From: Mucilaginibacter sp. PPCGB 2223
GTDB lineage: Bacteria > Bacteroidota > Bacteroidia > Sphingobacteriales > Sphingobacteriaceae
DNA: 64,000 nucleotides
Direction of reading: 5' to 3'
NCBI RefSeq assembly: GCF_001705515.1
Contig: NZ_MDJS01000001.1
Span: 496,001 to 560,000 of the forward strand
Of this stretch, positions 51,768-60,223 are shown one piece after another. Both the position numbers and the translations under genes were made by a program. Each line of letters starts with the position of its first letter. Position 1 is the first letter of the stretch. The notes under the pieces are model-generated. The model saw only the letters and a list, made by a program, of their open reading frames with translations, did not search any database and was not told the DNA's origin.

Positions 51768-52316
51768 TTAATTAAACGACGGGAATATGCCCGACCAGGC
51801 AATAATATAATTAATGGTCAAAAAGGACATCCTGTTCTCATGCGGCAGGCTGTTGCCTACCGGTTGTATTGTTCCCGGATCGATTGTTTGCAGGTTCAGC
51901 GACGCAGTATTGGGCACCCATTGTGTTACGGTAGTGGCAGGAGTTGTTACGTCTACAGGTGCTGCCAGCAGCGCGCCGTTTGGCGAGGCTGCGTTGCCGG
52001 TAGCTGCCGTACCAAAGGCAGTATGGGTGTGCGCCGGAATGGTTTGAGTGGTAAGTGTAACGCTTTCAGTGCCGCCAATTTGTCCCATTGTCCTTGTGGA
52101 AAGACCCTGGCCGGTGCCCTGATGTACTACCATGCGGCCGCGCAGGTCGGGCACGGCAAAAGTGTTTACACCGTCGCCGCCGTAAGTTGTTCCTATTAAA
52201 GTATACAAAGCCTCGTATTCCGATATCGGCTTTAAACTGCCGTCGCATTTAAAATATCCCGGGGGAGCGAAGGTAAAACCAACTGATCTTACTTCGCCTA
52301 CATATGGTTGTGACAT
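51768..52316 (-). CDS. Phage-tail-collar (MdpB-like) protein 3
   Basis: A 182-residue member of the tail-collar/microcystin-dependent protein family. The collar domain is at the N terminus: SFxYVGEVRSVGFTFAPPGYF-type opening with KCDGSLKPISEYEALYTLIG, then TYGGDGVNTFAVPDLRGRM. The C terminus carries the conserved P-H-E-N-R segment (GNSLPHENRMSFLTINYIIA) and ends WSGIFPSFN. There is no signal peptide. It is the last gene of a three-gene minus-strand operon. The biochemical function of such triads is not established. Confidence 0.85.
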   Translation of the reverse strand: MSQPYVGEVRSVGFTFAPPGYFKCDGSLKPISEYEALYTLIGTTYGGDGVNTFAVPDLRGRMVVHQGTGQGLSTRTMGQIGGTESVTLTTQTIPAHTHTAFGTAATGNAASPNGALLAAPVDVTTPATTVTQWVPNTASLNLQTIDPGTIQPVGNSLPHENRMSFLTINYIIAWSGIFPSFN

Positions 52317-52353
52317 ATTTGATGTTTTTGTGTTTAAAATTGGTTAAATTCAG

Positions 52354-52896
52354 TTAGTTCCTCGATGGGAAAATGCCCTGCGTAGCTATGCAAATGTTCA
52401 TTACTAAAAACGGTGGCATATTGTTATGGGGCTGCGTGCCGCCTGTGGTGCCGATAGTACGCGGTTCTAAAGGTACCAGGGTTTGCGTACCGGTGGCATA
52501 GGCATTGATCACATCATTAGCAGCTAAGACACTTTTGGCAACGGCCATTCTCGAAGTGGAGGTTACATTGGTGGTGCCTGCTGCTGTCTGTGCCGCAACG
52601 ATGTGGATATGCTGAGGGATTTGTGTTTGAAGTAAAGTTACGTTCTCAACACCTGCAATTTCGCCTAATACATAATTAGCGCCCGATACAGGTGATGGGC
52701 CTGTGCCGAGCATGGTCCTGCTCATTAAATTTGGCAAAGCAAAAGTACTCACCCCGTTACCGCCATAGGTGGTGCCAAGCAATGAAAATAAAGCTTGGTT
52801 TTGTGCTATCGACAGAATTTGCCCGTTACAAAGCGCCCAGCCCCTGGGTGGTTGATTAAAACCGAAAACCCTGATCTCGCTTAAATATTGTTCCAT
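52354..52896 (-). CDS. Phage-tail-collar (MdpB-like) protein 2
   Basis: A 180-residue paralogue of the two neighbouring genes: YLSEIRVFGFNQPPRGWALC, then NGQILSIAQNQALFSLLGTT, YGGNGVSTFALPNLMSRTM and the C-terminal HNNMPPFLVMNICIATQGIF. The middle (about 90-140) diverges strongly between the three proteins and is Ala/Thr-rich. Spacing is 40 bases to the preceding gene and 37 to the next, so one transcript is likely. The collar fold is trimeric in phage fibres; a trimeric surface or cytosolic particle is conceivable. Confidence 0.85.
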   Translation of the reverse strand: MEQYLSEIRVFGFNQPPRGWALCNGQILSIAQNQALFSLLGTTYGGNGVSTFALPNLMSRTMLGTGPSPVSGANYVLGEIAGVENVTLLQTQIPQHIHIVAAQTAAGTTNVTSTSRMAVAKSVLAANDVINAYATGTQTLVPLEPRTIGTTGGTQPHNNMPPFLVMNICIATQGIFPSRN

Positions 52897-52936
52897 GTTA
52901 ATATCTTATTAAAATAAATGATGATTAAGTTCAGCT

Positions 52937-53506
52937 TTAGTTTCTTGCAGGGAAAACACCCTCTAAAGCGATATAATAACTGATAGTTAAGAATGGCGCC
53001 CTGTTTTCGTGCGCCTGGCCGCCGCCTGCCGGGCTTATCATGTTGGGCGCCATCGTGGTGTTGGGTGCTGTTGTGACAAAGGTGTTGACCGCGCCATTGC
53101 CCACCGACGTTGATTTTGCGAAACCGTTGGCGAGGAAGGAAACATTAGCAGCAGGCGCGTTCGTTTCAGAACCCCTTTCAATAGCCACCGGGGCATTATC
53201 GGCTGTAAATGTGTGGTTATGTGCCGGCATGTCGCTGGTTATTATGGTAATAGCATCTGCGCCTCCGTTTTCACCCTGAACGTAATCCTGTAGTCCCGGC
53301 CCCTGGCCGGCATTATACAGCGTTGTACCTCCAATGTTGGGTATCCCAAAAGTGGTTGAGCCATTACCGCCGTACATGGTACCTAATAGCGAGAACAGGG
53401 CCGTATACCTGCTGATGGGTAGTATCTGCCCATTGCATTGAAGCCAACCCCTGGGCGCAAAATTGTTGGCAAAAGGCCTGATCTCGCCTAAAAACTGATC
53501 TGACAT
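52937..53506 (-). CDS. Phage-tail-collar (MdpB-like) protein 1
   Basis: A 189-residue protein, first of the triad: FLGEIRPFANNFAPRGWLQC, then NGQILPISRYTALFSLLGTM, YGGNGSTTFGIPNIGGTT and the C-terminal HENRAPFLTISYYIALEGVF. It shares the same ends as its two neighbours, with a different middle (about residues 85-150). The gene is preceded by a 356-base AT-rich gap and faces short peptide gene 2. No chaperone or baseplate gene is adjacent on this strand. Confidence 0.85.
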   Translation of the reverse strand: MSDQFLGEIRPFANNFAPRGWLQCNGQILPISRYTALFSLLGTMYGGNGSTTFGIPNIGGTTLYNAGQGPGLQDYVQGENGGADAITIITSDMPAHNHTFTADNAPVAIERGSETNAPAANVSFLANGFAKSTSVGNGAVNTFVTTAPNTTMAPNMISPAGGGQAHENRAPFLTISYYIALEGVFPARN

Positions 53507-53862
53507 AGTGTTAAGGTTTAATAATTGTTAAAAAAAATATATTAATTAATAAAAAGCTTACTAATGGTCCGGCCGCACAAGGACAGTGCAATTACTTTGT
53601 GGTAACGCTAAGTTAATATTGAAACACCTCGGATTGGGGATTTATACGGCGATATTTCAGTGTTCTAAATGTAGATAAAAATATCTGATGAAAACAAAAA
53701 AAATATACATTATTTGTTGCGAAGATTAATTGGACATACTTACAGCGGAGCTGTTCTTCAAAGGGATAGCATGATGATAGGCAAAGCATTTAAAAACAAT
53801 TTCTTTCTGAAATTATTTTGTCTGATATATTTTTTGTTTATTTGTATCACCCAAAAATTGAT
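53507..53862. other. Divergent gap between the collar operon and short peptide 2
   Basis: This 356-base stretch is A/T-rich and should hold the promoters of both units. I saw no exact TAnnTTTG box in a good position, only a short ACAGC-GGA-GCTGT palindrome. No gene is supported here. Confidence 0.5.
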
Positions 53863-54045
53863 ATGGAAACTATTCTACAGCAAAATAACAACCTGCCTAA
53901 GGAGCAATCAAAAGGCAATTTTGAAAAAAAAATATGGGCAGAACCCGAGATTACTTTAATTAGCAGCGCCAGCATAGAAGGTGGGCCCCACCCGGGCTTG
54001 CATGAGGCTACCACTTCATTTGGCTCTAAAGGTTCACTGTCTTAA
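53863..54045 (+). CDS. Short peptide 2, paralogue flanking the tail-collar genes
   Basis: A 60-residue protein from the ATG at 53863 (METILQQNNN), chosen because the conserved part starts later and the upstream in-frame residues are hydrophobic and unrelated. Residues 21-55 align without gaps to peptide 1 residues 15-49: EKK, W25, LIS (32-34), I38, GP (41-42), EA (48-49), F53 and S55. The tail SKGSLS ends the protein, so it is shorter than its paralogue and lacks the second core copy. There is no signal peptide. It faces away from the collar operon, so the two peptides flank the triad. Confidence 0.68.
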   Translation: METILQQNNNLPKEQSKGNFEKKIWAEPEITLISSASIEGGPHPGLHEATTSFGSKGSLS

Positions 54046-54347
54046 CTTCAATAATTGTTTTATTCATATTGCTGGTTTACCTTTTGATTGAAAGGCAGGC
54101 GCGCTGTATTTTAAAGGAATGTTACTCTGTTTATTAGATAGAGTGACTCCAACGTTTTATTGCACTTTGTTTCCTTATTACTAAGTTTATTAAAAATGCA
54201 TCCGCTTTATTTAATTATTGGAGTAGTATAGGCAGAAATTACCTTAATCTCATCTGGGTCAATACCTATGTGTGATCGCCCTTAAACCTTTTTGGCCGGT
54301 TTGCCGATTCGTCTTTTAAATACTCCTCAAACAGCGAAATCTGAGTT
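54046..54347. other. 302-base gap with no supported gene
   Basis: It lies between short peptide 2 and the GH18-like membrane protein (convergent). I see no strong hairpin or T-tract terminator and no gene. Confidence 0.5.
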
Positions 54348-56408
54348 CTACGGTTTTTCTGTATCGGTACTAAACTGGTACGCCCAGCGGATAAGTACAC
54401 CCACGCCAATGCCCGATATCAGGATGATGTAGAGTATAATGAACGATATATTAATACAATGCCCTACGTTCTTTTTACCGTCGCTCGGGCCGAAGTAAGG
54501 GTTTTGATCCCAAAAGAAAAGCCACATTAAAAAGAACACCGTCCAGATGGCAAAGACCGCCACCAGGCCGTAGATCATTTTTTGCCGCCATTCCCAGGCT
54601 TCGCCTTGAGTCTTCACCTGGTAAAACAAAACGCCTCCGCCAACTAAAAGCACCAGGATAAGCACAATATTGATGAGTCCTAAAACCTGGCTGTAAGTTG
54701 GGTTGATATGTTGGCCGCAGGGGTTGGTAACCAATAAGCGCCCGAACTCAAGCAGAGAAGCCATCAGCGTATGTTTAATGATCTTCGTATCAATCGTCGT
54801 CGTATCAATTTTGATGAATTTACTCGCCAGTACTTTTTGCAGTTCGCCGTAGCCGTTATCATCGCCAAGGGTTTTAACGGATACGCCCCCAAGTGCATTC
54901 TCTAATGCGTAATCGTATTTTTCGCCCAGAGTTTTTTCGTCATCGTACCAGATATCGATATAGGTTTTACCGTAATCGGCCTCGATGTGCGCCGATGATT
55001 CGCCTTTGCCATAAATAACCGTAGCGTCGGAGTAATTGGTGCGTATACTATTATAAGGTATATAGCGCAAAAACTGCTGCGGTTTATTCTGCCATATCAC
55101 ACCGCTATAGCTTAGGCCCATAATAAATTTGGATGGAAGTATACCCTGATCGAGATACAGTGCAAAGCAGGTTTCAACACTATAATTACTGCCGTTATCC
55201 AACGGGGCCAGCGGACCGGGAGTGTTGATGATCTCGCTGAAGTCGATGATAAAACTATCAGCATATTTATCCAGGGCCACCAGGTCGTAGGCAACACCTT
55301 TATCATCGGCAGGCAAGGTAACACTTAGTACGGCGCCTTTGGGCAAAGCCTGTCGGAGTGAGGCTAAAAAGCCTACAAAATATCCTTTTTGATGCGCGCC
55401 TAACCCATTAAAATCAATATTGATACCGTTCGCTCCAATTTGCTGCATCATTTTTATTGCCCTGCTTATCAGCCCGGTTTTGGCAGTATTGCTGTTTAAA
55501 AACTTCGATGTACTTCCCGGGCTGTTGTTGTATAAGGACAATAGCACCTTGCAATTGGCTTTTTTAGCGCTATCAACGGCCGATACATTATTGCTCAATT
55601 CGGTTTTATCGATATTATCAATCAGATTTACGCCATAAACTAAAGTGGTCAGCAACTTAAAATTAAAGCTCTTGATATTGTTTTCGGATACATCCGAATA
55701 ATAGCCCAACACCTGTGCCTGGTGCCCCAGGCTGAGCCGCTTAATATATGCCGTGTCCTTATTTTTCGAGGTATCAGTTATTAAAATAGTACCGTTGTAC
55801 AATTTGCGGATGGTATTGAGCTTGGCCTGCTTGGCTTTAGCTTCCGCCTCGGCTTTAGCCACCTGGCTGGTATTGGCATCGGCAACCGGCGGTTTGGCGT
55901 TGCGTTCTTTTGCCGGCGTATCAACCGTGGCTGGTTTGGTGTTAGCCGCCGTTTTACTGGCATTTGCAATACTGTCGGCCTTATGTTGTTTTTGTTTGAT
56001 GCTATCCAGCAGTTTAGTTAGCTGTGCCTGTGTAACAACGCTGTTTAAATGTTTTTGCAAAAGCAGCAACGAATCGGTAAGGCCTTTGATTTGTTTGGCA
56101 GCAGTTGCTGATTGCTGGGTTGCCGCCAGCGAATCCTTAATAATGTAATTATGAATGATTTTGGTTACCCGGACCTTTTCGTTGTGCCTGAACCTGAAAG
56201 GTTGGATGATTGCCTTTAATGGCTTTACGATCTTGCCCAGTAAAGTGGTTTTAGCTTTTTCGGTGGCTTGTTTTTTTAAACTGTCTACCTGCTGATGGCA
56301 TATGGCATTAGGCGATTTATCGGCCGCATAAACACCTGGATTTACGATCAGACTTTGGAGTGATATCAATACGCAAACTGATACAATAAATAATAAGGTT
56401 TTGATCAT
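54348..56408 (-). CDS. Membrane protein with an inactivated GH18-like domain, next to the eCIS
   Basis: A 686-residue protein: signal peptide (1-28), a Lys/Ala-rich coiled and low-complexity region (about 40-200), a GH18-like TIM-barrel domain (about 225-540), then three membrane helices (about 570-590, 605-628 and 645-670). The GH18 catalytic motif DxxDxDxE is replaced by NGINIDFNG: the catalytic Glu is Asn (N334), and only D332 of the acidic residues is kept. It is therefore likely a binding or scaffold module for peptidoglycan or chitin-like glycan. It is divergent from the eCIS operon across a 262-base gap, which suggests a shared role. Confidence 0.75.
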   Translation of the reverse strand: MIKTLLFIVSVCVLISLQSLIVNPGVYAADKSPNAICHQQVDSLKKQATEKAKTTLLGKIVKPLKAIIQPFRFRHNEKVRVTKIIHNYIIKDSLAATQQSATAAKQIKGLTDSLLLLQKHLNSVVTQAQLTKLLDSIKQKQHKADSIANASKTAANTKPATVDTPAKERNAKPPVADANTSQVAKAEAEAKAKQAKLNTIRKLYNGTILITDTSKNKDTAYIKRLSLGHQAQVLGYYSDVSENNIKSFNFKLLTTLVYGVNLIDNIDKTELSNNVSAVDSAKKANCKVLLSLYNNSPGSTSKFLNSNTAKTGLISRAIKMMQQIGANGINIDFNGLGAHQKGYFVGFLASLRQALPKGAVLSVTLPADDKGVAYDLVALDKYADSFIIDFSEIINTPGPLAPLDNGSNYSVETCFALYLDQGILPSKFIMGLSYSGVIWQNKPQQFLRYIPYNSIRTNYSDATVIYGKGESSAHIEADYGKTYIDIWYDDEKTLGEKYDYALENALGGVSVKTLGDDNGYGELQKVLASKFIKIDTTTIDTKIIKHTLMASLLEFGRLLVTNPCGQHINPTYSQVLGLINIVLILVLLVGGGVLFYQVKTQGEAWEWRQKMIYGLVAVFAIWTVFFLMWLFFWDQNPYFGPSDGKKNVGHCINISFIILYIILISGIGVGVLIRWAYQFSTDTEKP

Positions 56409-56540
56409 GGTTGAGTGATGCGTATAAAATTAGGATAAAGATTAAAAAAAATATTTAGCCAGATATTTTTTTTTACGGTTTTTTTCGTAATGTTACTGAT
56501 GATTTGAACCTGAATCATTTATAGTAGGTCTATTTAATAA

Positions 56541-56561
56541 ATAGGTTATTTATTAACCTAT
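56541..56561. promoter_or_regulatory. 8-bp palindrome in the divergent eCIS control region
   Basis: ATAGGTTA-TTTAT-TAACCTAT (56541-56548 with 56554-56561) is a perfect inverted repeat 110 bases before the first eCIS gene and about 130 bases upstream of the GH18-like gene. It is a candidate operator for coordinated control. Confidence 0.45.
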
Positions 56562-56670
56562 AAGTTAATGCTCCCCGGGCTTATTATCAATGTACTTATC
56601 GAAGGCCGTTCGGTATAAGGTGTGTGACCTTGAATTTAGTAGAGATTTTATTTTGTAGATATAACTGTAT

Positions 56671-57234
56671 ATGATATATGAGGCATTGTCGTGCTTAGCG
56701 GATGAGATTAATGAGTATTTCAGAAACAAGCTCCGGATAAGCGAAGACAAGGTTATACTGTCGGGTTTAGTTAACCAGGATGGTACCGTAGCAATACAGG
56801 GCGAAAATAAAGTAGCGATAACGCTGGTAAATATCGAAAAGGAGACGTCGGGTGGTGCGGCGGGTAACTCGTTTGTAAGTAAATCGGGTGCTACGCATGT
56901 TAACCTGTATGTCCTTTTTTCGTCTTACTTCAGCGCCGGCAACTACCCCGAAGCATTGAGGTTTTTGTCGTTTATCATTGCCTATTTTCAATATAAAAAC
57001 GTGTTTACAACATCCAATACGCCAAGGCTCGATAAAAGCATTGACAAATTGGTTTTTGAAATGGCAAGTATTACGCCCGAACAGCTTAACAACATATGGG
57101 GTTCGCTTGGTGCTAAGTACATGCCATCGGTAATATACAAAATGAGGATGCTTACGTTCGACGAATCGATCATCAGGGAGTACAGGCCAGTTGTTTCGGG
57201 TATCGACAGCGATAGTAATTTAACAAACAGATAG
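56671..57234 (+). CDS. DUF4255 (Pvc16-like) eCIS cap/terminator protein
   Basis: A 187-residue protein with the DUF4255 N-terminal pattern: MIYEALSCLADEINEYFRNK, then KVAITLVNIEKET and THVNLYVLFSSYFSAGNYPEALRFLS, followed by FTTSNTPRLDKSIDKL. Pvc16-type proteins cap the distal end of the injection tube and set its length. At about 190 residues it is roughly the conserved domain alone. It is the first gene of the eCIS operon, followed 2 bases later by an unknown gene. Confidence 0.85.
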   Translation: MIYEALSCLADEINEYFRNKLRISEDKVILSGLVNQDGTVAIQGENKVAITLVNIEKETSGGAAGNSFVSKSGATHVNLYVLFSSYFSAGNYPEALRFLSFIIAYFQYKNVFTTSNTPRLDKSIDKLVFEMASITPEQLNNIWGSLGAKYMPSVIYKMRMLTFDESIIREYRPVVSGIDSDSNLTNR

Positions 57235-57236
57235 AT

Positions 57237-58058
57237 ATGCTATCAGTATTTAATACGCTTACTAAAGTTAACTTTAACCATAGCTACTTTGCTGATGGCA
57301 TATTCAATGCGTTGAGTGTACAGATAAGTGATGCCACGACTCGCGAGATGAACAATAACGGCCTGTTCCTGAAAGCTTTCAGAGGAGGCTTTCATTTATT
57401 GTACGATGAAAACTATGGTGCTTCGGGCCGTACCCGCGAAAGTGTATTGAACGAAGGACTGACTTTGCAGTTTGTCCTGGTATTAAAAGACAACCTGTTT
57501 TTTAATTATACCGCCGATGTACCGGAGCAGTTAAGCACAAGCGTTTATTACTTGGGTAATCGCGCGAATACGGCGGGAGCGGTGCTGCATGCCGGTGATT
57601 TTGTTTCGGCTAAGGATATTGTGGCTGTTGCCGATCTGAAACAGTATTTTTTTGTAAAGCCATTTGCGATATTGGAACTGGTACTGGCACCAGATCTGCA
57701 AAGCGAGTGTTTCATCAGATTCCAGTCGCGGGCAACCTATTGGCGCTATATTTTAATGAGCGGCCACCTGCAGCAATTAAACAGCCCGGCCATAATCGAC
57801 GGAGAGGGCGGAAGTGAATTCGGCGAGCCGTTAAGTGTTACTTTACCCGGCAATAAAGAAGTGAAAGCATTTGTATCAGGAAGCCAGATGCAATTAAGCC
57901 AATACCCGGCGAAAACCTTCCAGCTTGCCGAAAATTACCAGGAAGGCTCGTTAAAGTACAAGGTGATTATCAGGGCCCTGCCTCAACCAGATATCAGTGC
58001 GATCTCAAAGATACCTAATCATAATTCTACTAACATTTCAGACATTTTTATTTATTAA
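57237..58058 (+). CDS. Unknown eCIS operon protein (second cap-like protein?)
   Basis: A 273-residue protein with no signal peptide, no membrane segment and no domain I recognise. It is beta-rich, with a GFHLLYDENYGASGRTRES region and a long middle that reads like a jelly-roll (VLVLKDNLFFNYTADVPEQL, then KPFAILELVLAP). Its position between the DUF4255 gene and the sheath gene, with gaps of 2 and 11 bases, makes it a structural or assembly part of the eCIS. A second cap-type or adaptor protein is an inference from position, not homology. Confidence 0.55.
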   Translation: MLSVFNTLTKVNFNHSYFADGIFNALSVQISDATTREMNNNGLFLKAFRGGFHLLYDENYGASGRTRESVLNEGLTLQFVLVLKDNLFFNYTADVPEQLSTSVYYLGNRANTAGAVLHAGDFVSAKDIVAVADLKQYFFVKPFAILELVLAPDLQSECFIRFQSRATYWRYILMSGHLQQLNSPAIIDGEGGSEFGEPLSVTLPGNKEVKAFVSGSQMQLSQYPAKTFQLAENYQEGSLKYKVIIRALPQPDISAISKIPNHNSTNISDIFIY

Positions 58059-58069
58059 TCCAAATTACC

Positions 58070-59701
58070 ATGGCATCAACTTACATGACCCCGGGCGTCT
58101 ATATCGAAGAGAAGGACGCTTTCCCAAATTCGGCAGTCGCGGTAGAAACCGCAGTGCCCGTGTTTATCGGCTATACCGAAAAGGCTGATTTATACAGTAA
58201 CTCGTTGTTGAACAAGCCTACGCGTATTACTTCGTTTGCCGAATACCTCGAAAGATTTGGTGCCGGTTTTAAAGCGAAGTATACCATCACCAAGGTTACC
58301 AGCGATGACGATAAGAAAAAAGCAGCGTTGCATGTTGAAAACACCATTATTGTAGGTGCCGATACCTGGTATGTGGATATCGCTAAAGATAACACACTGT
58401 ACCTGTTCGATAGCATTCGTATGTTTTATGCCAATGGCGGTGGCCCTTGCTACATTCATTCTGTTGGCCTGTATGGCGGTAAAGCAAGTCTTGAAGTATT
58501 GTCTACCGATTTCACAGGCTCAACCGATAACCCGGTGTCTGCTTTCGATATCCTGAAAAAAGAACCGGAGCCTACTCTGGTAGTTATACCTGATGCCATA
58601 GCTCTGGGCGATGGCGCTTACAATACCGTTTATACTACCGCATTGCAACATTGCGCTGATACGCAAAGCCGTTTCGCAATATTAGACCTGGCTCAGCAAT
58701 CGCCGGTAGATCAAACATCTGATATTGTAGGCAAATTCCGCGACGATATAGGCATCAACGCGTTAAACTACGGTGCAGCTTATTACCCATGGTTAAAAAC
58801 TGCCCTGGTACAGCCGACCGAGGTTGACCTGGATAATATCGACCTTGGCGCTGTAGCTGCTGCCGATTTCTTTCCCGAAGCAGCAGCAAAACAAGTATTG
58901 GCCAAATACGATACCGACAGTAAAGCGGCTGCCGATGCGATCAAAACGGCACAGGATGCGCTTGCCGCTGCTAAAACACCAGAAGATGTAGCTAAAGCTA
59001 CCGCAGACCTGGCTAAAGCAAACGATCAGCCTAAGAAGATTAAAGATAGCTTCCTCCAATCGTTAAAAGCAGTGAGCCCGACCTATGGAGCAGTTTTGGA
59101 GAAAATTCGCACCAAAATGAACGAACTGCCACCAAGCGGCGCTATGGCAGGTTTATACACCATGGTTGATGCAAGCCGTGGCGTATGGAAAGCGCCTGCC
59201 AACGTTTCGGTTAACCTGGTGAACGCACCATCGGTAAACATTTCGAGCGAAGAACAACAAAGCCTTAACGTTGACGTGATGGCTGGTAAATCGATCAACG
59301 TGATCCGTGCATTCCCTGGCATCGGTACCCTGGTTTGGGGAGGACGTACGCTGGATGGCAACAGCCAGGACTGGCGCTACATCAATGTTCGCCGTACGCT
59401 GATCATGATCGAGCAGTCGATCAAATTAGCGGCCCGCGCTTACGTATTCGAACCCAATGATGCCAACACCTGGATCACTGTGAAAAGTATGATCGATAAC
59501 TTCCTGACCAACCTTTGGAAACAAGGAGCATTGGCCGGTGCGGTTCCGGAGCAGGCTTTTGATGTACAGATCGGACTTGGTTCAACCATGACGGCCAATG
59601 ATATCCTCGACGGCAAAATGCTGGTTACCGTAAAAGTAGCTATCGTACGCCCTGCTGAGTTTATCATCATCACGTTCCAGCAACAAATGCAACAATCATA
59701 A
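58070..59701 (+). CDS. Contractile tail sheath protein
   Basis: A 543-residue phage-tail sheath protein. The N terminus carries MTPGVYIEEKDAFPNSAVAV and AVPVFIGYTEKADLY. The C-terminal sheath core is clear: GKSINVIRAFPGIGTLVWGG, then RTLDGNSQDWRYINVRRTLI, FVFEPND-type YVFEPNDANTW and VKVAIVRPAEFIIITF. An Ala/Lys/Asp-rich helical insertion (about residues 280-330, including TAQDALAAAKTPEDVAKATA) is not usual in sheath proteins. Sheath contraction drives the tube through the target envelope. It is the only sheath gene here. Confidence 0.92.
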   Translation: MASTYMTPGVYIEEKDAFPNSAVAVETAVPVFIGYTEKADLYSNSLLNKPTRITSFAEYLERFGAGFKAKYTITKVTSDDDKKKAALHVENTIIVGADTWYVDIAKDNTLYLFDSIRMFYANGGGPCYIHSVGLYGGKASLEVLSTDFTGSTDNPVSAFDILKKEPEPTLVVIPDAIALGDGAYNTVYTTALQHCADTQSRFAILDLAQQSPVDQTSDIVGKFRDDIGINALNYGAAYYPWLKTALVQPTEVDLDNIDLGAVAAADFFPEAAAKQVLAKYDTDSKAAADAIKTAQDALAAAKTPEDVAKATADLAKANDQPKKIKDSFLQSLKAVSPTYGAVLEKIRTKMNELPPSGAMAGLYTMVDASRGVWKAPANVSVNLVNAPSVNISSEEQQSLNVDVMAGKSINVIRAFPGIGTLVWGGRTLDGNSQDWRYINVRRTLIMIEQSIKLAARAYVFEPNDANTWITVKSMIDNFLTNLWKQGALAGAVPEQAFDVQIGLGSTMTANDILDGKMLVTVKVAIVRPAEFIIITFQQQMQQS

Positions 59702-59749
59702 TTTAACTTATTAACCTAATTTAATCACTAACATTTAAAATATATAGTC

Positions 59750-60208
59750 ATGGCAGATGATGGATCAGCACAGTCGACCACGGTGTGGCCGTTGGTCAAG
59801 TTTTCATTTCAGGTAAAAATTGCAGGTACCGAGCTTGTTTTCCAGGAAGTAACCGGTTTATCGGCAGAGTCGCAGGTTATTGAGTACCGCGCAGGTAACA
59901 GTAAAGTTTATTCGACCATAAAAATGCCGGGTCTACAAAAATTCGGCAACATCACACTTAAAAAAGGTATGTTCACTAAAGATACTGCCTTGTATACAGC
60001 GTTTATGGCCACGAAAATGAACACCATTAAGCGAGCGAGTGTAGTTATAAGTTTGCTGGATGAGAACAATGCACCGGTAATGACATGGACGTTGCTTAAT
60101 GCGTTCCCATGCAAAATAACCGGTACCGACATGAAGTCGGACGGGAACGAAGTTGCCGTTGAAAGTATGGAACTGGCGCACGAAGGTTTAACCTTTGCCG
60201 CTAACTAA
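59750..60208 (+). CDS. Tail tube protein 1 (gp19-like)
   Basis: A 152-residue inner-tube protein of the T4 gp19/Hcp-like family: VKFSFQVKIAGTELVFQEVT, then GNSKVYSTIKMPGLQKFGNI, TLKKGMFTKDTALYTAFMAT and the C-terminal VAVESMELAHEGLTF. It stacks as hexamers inside the sheath. It is followed by a tandem terminator-like hairpin, so it may be the last gene of a highly expressed sheath-tube segment. Confidence 0.92.
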   Translation: MADDGSAQSTTVWPLVKFSFQVKIAGTELVFQEVTGLSAESQVIEYRAGNSKVYSTIKMPGLQKFGNITLKKGMFTKDTALYTAFMATKMNTIKRASVVISLLDENNAPVMTWTLLNAFPCKITGTDMKSDGNEVAVESMELAHEGLTFAAN

Positions 60209-60223
60209 TAGTAAAAATTAAAC

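Noticed and set aside
51768..53506. Collar triad as tail fibres of the nearby eCIS
   Set aside because: It lies on the other strand about 3 kb away with other genes between, and such triads occur in genomes without eCIS. Nothing in the sequence links them.
51397..54045. The short peptides as lasso-peptide precursors (Gly to Glu spacing of 8)
   Set aside because: The threonine usually found at position -2 is missing in both, and no lasso B or C enzyme is seen in the window. The spacing alone is too weak.
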